From positions 1 to 64,000 of the forward strand of contig DWWN01000032.1 in NCBI GenBank assembly GCA_019119685.1: a stretch of DNA of 64,000 nucleotides, read 5' to 3'. The position numbers and the translations under genes are program-made. Each line of letters begins with the position of its first letter. Positions within the stretch are counted from its first letter, which is position 1. The notes under the pieces were generated by a model. That model was not told the origin of the DNA. It made no database searches and saw only the letters and a program-made list of their open reading frames with translations. The DNA comes from Candidatus Faecalibacterium faecigallinarum. GTDB lineage: Bacteria > Bacillota > Clostridia > Oscillospirales > Ruminococcaceae. Positions 19,310-27,185 of the stretch are shown piece by piece.

Positions 19310-19464
19310 GTTTTTTGGATAGAGGGGCGGAGTTTTTGGCGCGCTGTGCGCTTGCCGCAAACCTGCCCCGTACGTGTCCCGACCGTCCGCGCATGTCGGC
19401 CGGCCGGGACTTTTTCTGTCGATGCCTTTTTTCACATTTTCGCCCTATTTGTATGCTATTTTGA

Positions 19465-20238
19465 ATGGAGGTGCAGCCTGTGACCTGGCTGTTGACCCTG
19501 GCTTTTGACGGCACCGAATACTGCGGCTTCCAGGTGCAGCCCAACGGGCGGAGCGTGGCCGCCGCATTCCAGGACGCTTTGGAGGCGGTGATCGGCTTCC
19601 GGCCCGACATCAAGGGGTGCAGCCGCACCGACGCGGGGGTCCATGCGCTGGGCTTTGCCCTCAGCTTTGAGGCGGACCTGCGCATCCCGCCCGAAAAACT
19701 GCCCCTGGCCCTGAACACCAAACTGCCCCGGGATATCCGGGTGCTGAAAGCGCGGGTGGTGCCCGACGGGTTCCACGCCCGGTATGCCGCCCACACCAAG
19801 ACCTACCTCTACCGCATCCACAACAGCGCCATCGACTCCCCCTTTGAGGAGCGGTATTACTGCCGCATCCCCGGCCGTCTGGACGTGGCGCGGATGCAGC
19901 AGGCGGCGGCCGGCTTTGTGGGCACCCACGACTTTCTGGCCCTGTGCGCGGCCCACAGCTCGGCGGCGGCCCACGGCGACACCGTCCGCACCATCACGGC
20001 CTGCGGGGTGGAGCGCCATGGGGACACGGTGGAGATCACGGTGACGGCGGACGGGTACCTGTACAATATGGTGCGCATCCTGGCGGGCACCCTGTGCGAG
20101 GCGGGGGCCGGCCGTCTGGACCCCGCGGCGGTGCCGGCCATCCTGGCCAGCCGGGACCGGAAGAACGCCGGCCCCACCCTGCCCGCCAAGGGCCTGTTTT
20201 TGCACCATGTAGATTATGGAAAGGAAGCAGAGGGATGA
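19465..20238 (+). CDS. truA: tRNA pseudouridine(38-40) synthase TruA
   Basis: LLTLAFDGTEYCGFQVQPNGRSVAAAFQDALEAVIGFRPDIKGCSRTDAGVHALG. Confidence 0.95.
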   Translation: MEVQPVTWLLTLAFDGTEYCGFQVQPNGRSVAAAFQDALEAVIGFRPDIKGCSRTDAGVHALGFALSFEADLRIPPEKLPLALNTKLPRDIRVLKARVVPDGFHARYAAHTKTYLYRIHNSAIDSPFEERYYCRIPGRLDVARMQQAAAGFVGTHDFLALCAAHSSAAAHGDTVRTITACGVERHGDTVEITVTADGYLYNMVRILAGTLCEAGAGRLDPAAVPAILASRDRKNAGPTLPAKGLFLHHVDYGKEAEG

Positions 20239-21461
20239 GAAAGACCGGTCGCAGGGCCCGCAGGGAGGAAATGTCCGCGGGCCGGATCGAATACATCGAG
20301 GCGGCGCGGCAGCGTCTGCGCAGCCGCCGGCTGCGGCGCACCATTTTGCTGGTGGCGCTGGTGGCGGCGGCAGTCATCTACCTGACCGGCCTGGTGAACA
20401 CCTCGGTCATGCTGCTGGAAGATATGGCCGACAGCGTCCGCATCGCCCTGATGCCGGAGCAGGGGTTCCCCCAGCAGACCGGCGCGGGGGAGGTCTACCA
20501 GGCTGAGAGCCTGGGGGACAGTTTCGTGGTGCTGGGCTCGGAGGGCTGCACCGTCTTTTCGGACGGGGGCGGCCGGCTGAACGCCATCGGCACCGGCTAC
20601 GCCCGGCCGGCCCTGGCGGCGGGGAAAAACAGCTTTGTGCTGTACAACCGCTCGGGCAGCGAGCTGCGGGTGGAGAGCCGCACCCGGGAGCTGTATACCC
20701 GCCAGACCGACGGGCATATCTATCTGTGCGCCCTCAGCGACAGGGGCGAGCTGGCCGTCGTCACCGACGACGTGCGCAAGCTGGCCCTGCTGACCGTCTA
20801 CGACTCCAGCCGCAACGAACTGCTGACCTGGAGCACCACCACCGCCGAGGGCGTCCCCATGCGGATGGCGTTTTCGCCCGACGGCACCCAGCTGGCCATT
20901 GCCGCTGTCACCGCCCAAAACGGGCAGATGCTGACCAACCTCTACCTGCTCAACCTGCGGGCCGGGGAGCCCCAGCTGCTGTCCAGCGAGCCGGGCAGCA
21001 CCCCGCTGGCCCTGACCTGGCCGTCCAACGACCGGCTGCTGGCCGTCTGCGACACCCACGCCGCCCTCTACGGCTCGGACGGCAGCGCCAAGGGCCGCTA
21101 TGACTTTGGCGGCCAGACGGTGGCCGCCCTCTCGGCGGAACACGGGGGGCTGGCGGTCCTGTTCGGCAGCGGCCCGTCCAGCACTGCCCTGCTGCTGGAC
21201 GGCGGGCTGGGGGTGCAGTACCAGGGACCGGTGCCCACAGCGCACGGCATCGTGCGGGGCGCCGACGCCATTTACCTGCTGTGCGAAAGCTCGGTAGAGT
21301 GCTACGGCCTGGACGGGACCTATCAATGGAGCTTTGCCCTGGATGCCCGCCCCCAGGCCATGCTGGCCGGCGGGGACGGGGACCTGTTCGTCTTTGCGGG
21401 CAACCTGGTCCAGCGGGTCACGCCGCCTTCGCCGGAGGCAGAGAGCAGCCCGGAGGCATAA
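20235..21461 (+). CDS. Membrane-anchored beta-propeller-like protein (DUF5711-like)
   Basis: Start at MRKTGRRARREEMSAGRIEY (ATGA overlap with truA stop); single TM then repetitive beta-rich sequence. Confidence 0.7.
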   Translation: MRKTGRRARREEMSAGRIEYIEAARQRLRSRRLRRTILLVALVAAAVIYLTGLVNTSVMLLEDMADSVRIALMPEQGFPQQTGAGEVYQAESLGDSFVVLGSEGCTVFSDGGGRLNAIGTGYARPALAAGKNSFVLYNRSGSELRVESRTRELYTRQTDGHIYLCALSDRGELAVVTDDVRKLALLTVYDSSRNELLTWSTTTAEGVPMRMAFSPDGTQLAIAAVTAQNGQMLTNLYLLNLRAGEPQLLSSEPGSTPLALTWPSNDRLLAVCDTHAALYGSDGSAKGRYDFGGQTVAALSAEHGGLAVLFGSGPSSTALLLDGGLGVQYQGPVPTAHGIVRGADAIYLLCESSVECYGLDGTYQWSFALDARPQAMLAGGDGDLFVFAGNLVQRVTPPSPEAESSPEA

Positions 21462-21491
21462 AAAATCCCCGCCCGGAGGCGGGGAGAAGGA

Positions 21492-21788
21492 TCAGCCGGC
21501 GTTTGGGGAACCTTTGGGGACAAATTCGATCTTGAGGTGCATCCCCAACCCGTCGGCCAGGCGCAGAAGGGTGCGCACCGAGGGATTAGCTGACCCGTTT
21601 TCCATTTTGCTGATGTCGCTTTGGGCAATGCCCGTCCGCTCCGACAGCTGTTTTTGGGTCAGCCCGGACTGCTTGCGGGCGTCGATCATGGCCTGCATGA
21701 TGGCCAGCTCGGGCTGGAGGGCGTCCCATTCGGCCTTAAAGGCGGGGTCCTTCAGCTGCTGGTTGAGATAATTGCGAAAATCGCTCAT
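21492..21788 (-). CDS. XRE-family HTH antitoxin (HigA-like)
   Basis: ARKQSGLTQKQLSERTGIAQSDISKMENGSANPSVRTLLRLADGLGMHLKIEF. Confidence 0.88.
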   Translation of the reverse strand: MSDFRNYLNQQLKDPAFKAEWDALQPELAIMQAMIDARKQSGLTQKQLSERTGIAQSDISKMENGSANPSVRTLLRLADGLGMHLKIEFVPKGSPNAG

Positions 21789-22143
21789 CAGAGAGCCCCC
21801 TTTCGTTTGAGATATGCGGCGCGGTACTTTTGGAGGTGGCCAGTTCGGCGGGTGGCGTTTTCTGTGTCTTTTTGGTGAAGCCGTTGGTCAGCACGATTTG
21901 GCGGCCCACAAAGAAGAAGTAGAGCACCCGCGTGATGTTGCTGCCCTGCTTGGCCCGGATCTCGAAGATGCCGTCCCCGATGTGTTTGGAATAGGGCTCG
22001 CGGAGCTGGGGGCCGTTTGCTTCCAGCAGCGCGAACCCCACCAGGAGTTTGGCCCGCATCTTGCTGTCGAGGGAATCGAGAAAATCCTGGACCGGGCATT
22101 CGCCGTTTTCTTTTTTGTAAAAGTCTACCTCGAAGTTTGGCAT
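21736..22143 (-). CDS. RelE/HigB (Gp49-like) toxin, C-terminus apparently frameshifted
   Basis: MPNFEVDFYKKENGECPVQDFLDSLDSKMRAKLLVGFALLEANGPQLREPYSKHIGDGIFEIRAKQGSNITRVLYFFFVGRQIVLTNGFTKKTQKTPPAELATSK matches the Gp49 family; the expected tail KYRAAYLKRKGAL* is in the adjacent frame. Confidence 0.85.
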   Translation of the reverse strand: MPNFEVDFYKKENGECPVQDFLDSLDSKMRAKLLVGFALLEANGPQLREPYSKHIGDGIFEIRAKQGSNITRVLYFFFVGRQIVLTNGFTKKTQKTPPAELATSKSTAPHISNERGLSDERFSQLSQPAAEGPRL

Positions 22144-22269
22144 GGAATGCACCCTGGGTTGGCGTGATAGTATATATCCTATATTTATTATAGAGGACGC
22201 GGGCCGGAATGTCAAGGAGAAGAAAAAGCTCTAGCACTCTGACGCTGTGTCTGATAAAAAGTTTTGTGT

Positions 22270-22983
22270 ATGTTCATGAATCCGTCATTTCTTTTTGATA
22301 TTATTTGTACTGCGGTCTGGCTGGGCCTGACCGTGCACTATGCCCGCAAGGGGCTTTTGGCGGCGCTGGTCCAGATCGTGGGCAACCTGTTCAGCCTGAT
22401 CGGGGCCCAGCAGCTGGCCGCCTGGGGCTCCGGGGCTTTGTTCGACCGGTTCTTTGCCGGCAGTTTCCGGGAGCGGATCGCCGCCGGGCTGTCGGCGGGG
22501 GGCGCGGCCGATCTGAGCCTGATCGCCCAGCGGTACGCGGGTTTCCTGCCCGAGAGCGTGCGCCGTCCGGTGGTGGAAGCCTGCGAGCGCGCCCTGGACG
22601 GCCTTTTGACCGACAACGTCCTGGTGATGGCCGACACCATCGTGCAGGACGTGATCCGGCCGCTGCTGACGCCGGTGTTTTCGCTGGTGCTGTTCTTTCT
22701 CTGCTTTGCAGGGCTGCGCATGCTCATCAGCTTGCTGGTCACGGTGCTGGGACTGGTCAACCACCTGCCCCTGGTGGGCACGGTCAACCACCTGCTGGGG
22801 GTCCCCATGGGGGCGCTGGCGGGGCTGGCGGACGTGTTCCTGCTGCTGTGCGTGGTCTGGGCGCTGATGGTCATCACCGGCGGCAACCTGCCCTATTTGA
22901 ATGAGGCGGCCCTGGGCGGCAGCGTGTATTATAAGATATTCAGTCAGCTGAACCCGTTTATGGGAACGGGGGCTGTGGGATAG
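22270..22983 (+). CDS. CvpA-family-like membrane protein
   Basis: Multi-TM protein, MFMNPSFLFDIICTAVWLGLTVHYARKGLLAALVQIVGNLFSLIGAQQLA resembles a CvpA N-terminus. Start ATG 22270 or 22276. Confidence 0.7.
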   Translation: MFMNPSFLFDIICTAVWLGLTVHYARKGLLAALVQIVGNLFSLIGAQQLAAWGSGALFDRFFAGSFRERIAAGLSAGGAADLSLIAQRYAGFLPESVRRPVVEACERALDGLLTDNVLVMADTIVQDVIRPLLTPVFSLVLFFLCFAGLRMLISLLVTVLGLVNHLPLVGTVNHLLGVPMGALAGLADVFLLLCVVWALMVITGGNLPYLNEAALGGSVYYKIFSQLNPFMGTGAVG

Positions 22984-22997
22984 ACAGGAGGAATTGT

Positions 22998-25307
22998 ATG
23001 GTCTGTGCTCGATGCAAGAAAAGACCGGCCATTATCTTCATCCAGCGGATGGAGAACGGCCAGATGAAGCAGGAGGGCTACTGCCTGCACTGCGCCCGCG
23101 AGCTGCACATCAAGCCGGTGGACGATTTGATGAAGCAGTTCGGTATGTCCGAACAGGACATGGACAATATGGAAGACCGGATGGACAGCATGATGGAGGA
23201 GATGGGCGAGGGGGGCAACCCCTTTGCCGCCCTGATGAAGATGCAGGACGACAGCGACGGCGGGGATGAGGACGGCTTCACCCCCGGCGGCAACGCCACC
23301 TTCCCCCTGAGCATCGCCGGGCAGGAGGGGGGCCAGAACAGCAGCCAGGCGGCCCCCAAGAACGGCAAGAACGGCAAAAAGCCGCCCCGCCGCAAGTACC
23401 TGGATACCTACTGCGAAAACCTGACCGGCAAGGCCCGGGACGGCAAGCTGGACGACATCATCGGGCGGGACCGGGAGATCTACCGGACCATCCAGATTTT
23501 GTCCCGGCGGCAGAAGAACAACCCCTGCCTGATCGGCGAGGCCGGCGTGGGCAAGACCGCCATCGCCGAGGGCATCGCCGAGCGGATCGCCCGCGGACAG
23601 GTGCCGGCCCAGCTCAAGGACAAGGAAATCTATCTGCTGGACCTGACCGCCCTGGTGGCGGGCACCCAGTTCCGCGGCCAGTTCGAGCAGCGGGTCAAGG
23701 GCCTGCTGAACGAGGTGAAACAGGCCGGCAACGTGATCTTGTTCATCGACGAGATCCACACCATCACCGCCGCCGGCGAGAGCGAGGGCGCCATGAACGC
23801 GGGCAACATCTTAAAGCCCGCCCTCTCCCGCGGGGAGATCCAGGTCATCGGCGCGACCACTTTCTCGGAGTACCGCAAGTATATCGAGAAGGACCAGGCG
23901 CTGGAGCGCCGGTTCCAGCCGGTGCGGGTGGAGGAGCCCAGCATCGCCGACACCATCGCCGTGATGAACGGCATCAAGCGTTACTATGAGGACTACCACC
24001 ACGTCCAGGTGCCCGCCGACGTGGTCCAGATGGCAGTGACGCTGTCCGAGCGGTATATCACCGACCGCTATCTGCCCGACAAGGCCATCGACCTGTTGGA
24101 CGAGGCCTGCGCCAGCTGCAACCTGGCCCACCCCGAGATCTCGGCGTTCCTGGAGGCACAGAAGGAACTGGACGCCCTCAAACAGGAGGAGTCCGAGATG
24201 GAGTCCACTCCCACCAACGAGGCCATCGACTACGAGGCGGTGGCCGAGCGCAAGACCCGCATCGCCCAGCTGGAAGCCGAGCTGCCCGCCAAGCAGGCGG
24301 CCGCCAGCGAGATCAAGGTCTCGATGGACGACCTGGCCCGGGTGATCGAGCTGTGGACCGGCATCCCCGCCGTCAAGATCCGGGAGACGGAATATGTCCG
24401 CCTGGCCTCCCTGGAGGACGAACTGAAAAAGAAGATCGTCGGCCAGGACGAGGCTGTCCACCTGGTGGCCCAGGCGGTCAAGCGCAGCCGCGCCGATCTG
24501 GCCGGCCGCCGCCGTCCCGCCAGCTTCATCTTTGTGGGCCCCACCGGCGTGGGCAAGACCGAGCTGGTCAAGCAGCTGGCAAGCCAGCTGTTCAGCGGGC
24601 CCGACCCGCTCATCCGCCTGGACATGAGCGAGTATATGGAAAAGTACGCCGTCAGCCGGATGATCGGCTCGCCCCCGGGCTATGTGGGCTATGAGGAGGC
24701 CGGCCAGCTGACCGAGAAGGTCCGCCGCCGCCCCTACAGCGTGGTGCTGTTCGACGAGATCGAAAAGGCCCACCCCGACGTGCTGAACATCCTGCTGCAG
24801 ATTTTGGACGAGGGCAAGATCAACGACGCCCAGGGCCGGACGGTGGACTTTTCCAACACGGTCATCTGCATGACCTCCAACGCCGGCTCGTCCGAGCAGG
24901 GCGCCGGGGGCCTGGGCTTCAACAAGAGCGCCGGGGAGATGACCGCCGACAAGACCATGAAGGCCCTACGCCAGTTCCTGCGGCCCGAGTTCCTGGGCCG
25001 TGTGGACGAGATCGTGGTCTTCCAGCCCCTCAGCGGCGAGACGCTGGAGAAGATCGCGGCCCTCATGCTGGAGGAGTACCGCCCCGGCATGGAGGCCAAG
25101 GGCATCGCCTACAGCTACACCCCCGCGGCCCTCAAGGCCCTGGTGGCCCAGTGCGAGGGCGGCAAGTTCGGCGCGCGCGACCTGCGCCGCACCATCCGCA
25201 AAGCGGTGGAGGACGAAGCCGCCACCCGCATCATCGATGGCCAGCTCACCGCCGGCGGCAGCCTGACGGTAGACGCCGAGGACGGCAAGGTCGTTCTGCG
25301 AACCTGA
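22998..25307 (+). CDS. AAA+ ATP-dependent Clp protease ATP-binding subunit with N-terminal zinc finger (ClpE-like)
   Basis: MVCARCKKRPAIIFIQRMENGQMKQEGYCLHCAREL (CxxC...CxxC); two AAA+ modules (GEAGVGKTAIAEGIAERI; GPTGVGKTELVKQLASQLF); no classical Clp-N repeat. Confidence 0.92.
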   Translation: MVCARCKKRPAIIFIQRMENGQMKQEGYCLHCARELHIKPVDDLMKQFGMSEQDMDNMEDRMDSMMEEMGEGGNPFAALMKMQDDSDGGDEDGFTPGGNATFPLSIAGQEGGQNSSQAAPKNGKNGKKPPRRKYLDTYCENLTGKARDGKLDDIIGRDREIYRTIQILSRRQKNNPCLIGEAGVGKTAIAEGIAERIARGQVPAQLKDKEIYLLDLTALVAGTQFRGQFEQRVKGLLNEVKQAGNVILFIDEIHTITAAGESEGAMNAGNILKPALSRGEIQVIGATTFSEYRKYIEKDQALERRFQPVRVEEPSIADTIAVMNGIKRYYEDYHHVQVPADVVQMAVTLSERYITDRYLPDKAIDLLDEACASCNLAHPEISAFLEAQKELDALKQEESEMESTPTNEAIDYEAVAERKTRIAQLEAELPAKQAAASEIKVSMDDLARVIELWTGIPAVKIRETEYVRLASLEDELKKKIVGQDEAVHLVAQAVKRSRADLAGRRRPASFIFVGPTGVGKTELVKQLASQLFSGPDPLIRLDMSEYMEKYAVSRMIGSPPGYVGYEEAGQLTEKVRRRPYSVVLFDEIEKAHPDVLNILLQILDEGKINDAQGRTVDFSNTVICMTSNAGSSEQGAGGLGFNKSAGEMTADKTMKALRQFLRPEFLGRVDEIVVFQPLSGETLEKIAALMLEEYRPGMEAKGIAYSYTPAALKALVAQCEGGKFGARDLRRTIRKAVEDEAATRIIDGQLTAGGSLTVDAEDGKVVLRT

Positions 25308-25331
25308 AAACAAACCCAAACCTCAACCAAG

Positions 25332-25358
25332 AGCGCCCGCGCAAGCGGGCGCTTTTTT
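25332..25358 (+). terminator. Rho-independent terminator of the clp gene
   Basis: AGCGCCCGC GCAA GCGGGCGCT TTTTT. Confidence 0.85.
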
Positions 25359-25543
25359 GTTGCTTTTTTGGCCCTCTCCGGCCCTGCGGGCCACCTCCCC
25401 CGTAAACGTGGGAGGCCGAGCCTAAAGGTTACGTTTTCGCTCTCCCGCGTGCGTGGGAACCTCCCCTCTCCGTCACAGCGCAAAGCGCTGTGCCACCTCC
25501 CCCGCGGGGGGAGGCAAGCGTACCTGCGTCAATTTTGGCAAAG

Positions 25544-25584
25544 TTTGTGGTAAGGAAAAGCTAAAAACTTCGCCTTACCACAAA
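25544..25584. repeat. Inverted repeat with 12-bp perfect stem
   Basis: TTTGTGGTAAGG (25544-25555) / CCTTACCACAAA (25573-25584), 17-nt loop. Confidence 0.8.
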
Positions 25585-25672
25585 GTTTTCCTTTACCCAC
25601 GGGCGTAAACTTGGCTCTCCCTCCGGGAGAGCTGGCGAGACGCCCATAAGGGCGGCGAGACTGAGAGGGGAG
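25572..25672 (+). repeat. Left copy of imperfect direct repeat flanking the AT-rich islet
   Basis: GCCTTACCAC...CACGGGCGTAAACTTGGCTC...GGCGGCGAGACTGAGAGGGGAG; the last 22 nt are identical to 26923-26944. Confidence 0.75.
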
Positions 25673-25790
25673 CCTCCCACGCGTGCGGGGGAGGTGCCGC
25701 CGCAGGCGGCAGAGAGGGCCAGTGCGCTTTTTGCTCCCCTCTCAGGCGCTTCGTCCTTGCCGCTTTATGCAGTGACAAAGAAGGTTACAG

Positions 25791-25820
25791 AAAAAGCCCG
25801 CAGGGGGACACCCTGCGGGC
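25791..25820 (-). terminator. Terminator of the 25835 gene
   Basis: Minus strand GCCCGCAGGG TGTCC CCCTGCGGGC TTTTT. Confidence 0.8.
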
Positions 25821-25834
25821 GATATGGATAAGCG

Positions 25835-26224
25835 TTATGCCAGGAAGGTAAACCAGACAAAGGAGGCGGCTACGGCCAGCATCATCACAATCAGTGCGCC
25901 ATTGGCAAAGCCTTTGCTGACCGGATAGTCCGAGTTCTCAAACAGGATCATCCGGCGCAGATCGTCCCGGGTCTCTTGGCTGACCGGGCCGTAGAGGTAC
26001 TGCCAGGCCCCGTCAAAGCCATTCAAAAGCAGCAGGTCGTGAGCCATGCGGGCTATGATGAAAGCTGAAAAGCCAAAAACAAAAATCCAAACATCGAACC
26101 ATAACCCCAGCGGCTCCAGGGCCACCCGCAATTTGTGAACTGGTGAAGAAGAGAGGATGCTGATACAGACCAATGTCGCTATAAAATGATTAAACAACGG
26201 GCCTCTCTGCTTGAAAAATTCCAC
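25835..26224 (-). CDS. Hypothetical small membrane protein
   Basis: 129 aa, GTG start, hydrophobic segments (LFNHFIATLVCISILSSS; FDVWIFVFGFSAFIIARM; GALIVMMLAVAASFVWFTFLA); followed by a terminator. Confidence 0.6.
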   Translation of the reverse strand: MEFFKQRGPLFNHFIATLVCISILSSSPVHKLRVALEPLGLWFDVWIFVFGFSAFIIARMAHDLLLLNGFDGAWQYLYGPVSQETRDDLRRMILFENSDYPVSKGFANGALIVMMLAVAASFVWFTFLA

Positions 26225-26244
26225 TTTATCTGCCTCTCTTTTGC

Positions 26245-26550
26245 TTAACCACCTACAGATTGAAAATAGTCAACATCTCGTGCTATTTGATCACGGAACC
26301 TGTCATATTGTTCAAAATACTGATGGTAGCAATGTGTATAATAGCGGTTATCAAACGAAAACCATACTTCATATGTGACAATATTTATTTTTATGTACTC
26401 GCAACCAAACACAAGATTGTTGAGACCAACTGTGGTTATATAATCGACTACGGACGAGAGCAGAGCTGCTGGTTGACTCCAAAATACCGTTGCAAGAATC
26501 TCACCGAGTTGAGCTGTACTCTGTAATTTTCTTATTTCTTCTACGGGCAT
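26245..26550 (-). CDS. Hypothetical protein
   Basis: 101 aa, same strand and immediately upstream of the 25835 gene; no clear SD; overlapping plus-strand ORF considered less likely. Confidence 0.45.
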   Translation of the reverse strand: MPVEEIRKLQSTAQLGEILATVFWSQPAALLSSVVDYITTVGLNNLVFGCEYIKINIVTYEVWFSFDNRYYTHCYHQYFEQYDRFRDQIARDVDYFQSVGG

Positions 26551-26614
26551 AAAGTCTGTTGATTGTGAACCAACATATATATGTTTATCCTGTCAAACGT
26601 GAAGAACTAAGAGC

Positions 26615-26634
26615 CATTCAGCGGCCGCTGAATG
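26615..26634. repeat. Perfect 20-bp palindrome
   Basis: CATTCAGCGGCCGCTGAATG, about 65 nt upstream of the 26550 start. Confidence 0.85.
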
Positions 26635-26770
26635 TATACCTACATTATATTATACTACATTGTTGCTTCCTTGTATATGCACGGTTTTCACATTTTTTTC
26701 ACACGGTTGTGCGCCATATGCACAAAACACCCCATCCGGGCGCGCCCCCCGGGGGGCTTCAAATGGAAAA

Positions 26771-26814
26771 CGGCTCCTTCTGCTGAAAGCATCCAGCAAG
26801 AGGAGCCGCTTTTT
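26771..26814 (+). terminator. Hairpin followed by U-tract (orphan terminator-like)
   Basis: CGGCTCCTTCTGCTG ... CAGCAAGAGGAGCCGCTTTTT. Confidence 0.55.
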
Positions 26815-26820
26815 GAGTTT

Positions 26821-26944
26821 GCCTTACCACTCACTTTGCCGCCACTGACGGGCGTGCACTTGGCTCCCCCGCGTGCGGGGGAGCTGTCATGCCGCTGTGC
26901 GGCATGACTGAGAGGGCTATTAGGCGGCGAGACTGAGAGGGGAG
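26821..26944 (+). repeat. Right copy of imperfect direct repeat flanking the AT-rich islet
   Basis: GCCTTACCAC...GACGGGCGTGCACTTGGCTC...GGCGGCGAGACTGAGAGGGGAG; has an extra palindrome module (GTCATGCCGCTGTGCGGCATGAC). Confidence 0.75.
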
Positions 26945-27002
26945 AGCCTAAACGCAAAAGCCCCCGTCCATGGACGGGGGCCTTTGCTATGTGCAATGTT
27001 GG

Positions 27003-27167
27003 TCAGGAGGCGGCGCTGTCCGCGTCGCGGTAGATGCCGAAGGTGTTGTCGGGTTCGGGCATATCCACCCGGGAGGCGCGGCGGTCCACCGCCAGCACCA
27101 TCACCGCCAGGACGGCGAACACCACGGCCACCACCAGCCATTTGAGCCAGTTCGGGAGACGGTCCAT
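27003..27167 (-). CDS. 54-aa single-TM small protein (below ORF-track length cutoff)
   Basis: MDRLPNWLKWLVVAVVFAVLAVMVLAVDRRASRVDMPEPDNTFGIYRDADSAAS*; upstream GGAAGC; just downstream of the pectinesterase gene. Confidence 0.6.
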   Translation of the reverse strand: MDRLPNWLKWLVVAVVFAVLAVMVLAVDRRASRVDMPEPDNTFGIYRDADSAAS

Positions 27168-27185
27168 GGGGGCAGCTTCCTTTCT

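Larger units (their letters stand above)
25372..25760. repeat. Array of modular palindromic intergenic repeats
   Basis: Successive GC-rich palindromes (GCCCTGCGGGC, CACAGCGCAAAGCGCTGTG, CTCCCCCGCGGGGGGAG, GGCTCTCCCTCCGGGAGAGC, GCCGCCGCAGGCGGC) linked by CTCCC/CTGAGAGGG tails; no plausible CDS. Confidence 0.75.

Noticed and set aside
25372-25760. Repeat array considered as a CRISPR array
   Set aside because: Palindromic modules are of variable sequence and spacing, without uniform direct repeats or unique spacers; no cas genes in the window.
26260-26526. 88-aa plus-strand ORF in the AT-rich islet
   Set aside because: Overlaps the minus-strand 101-aa ORF that is in line with the next gene; no SD and no downstream partner, though choice between the two is not certain.
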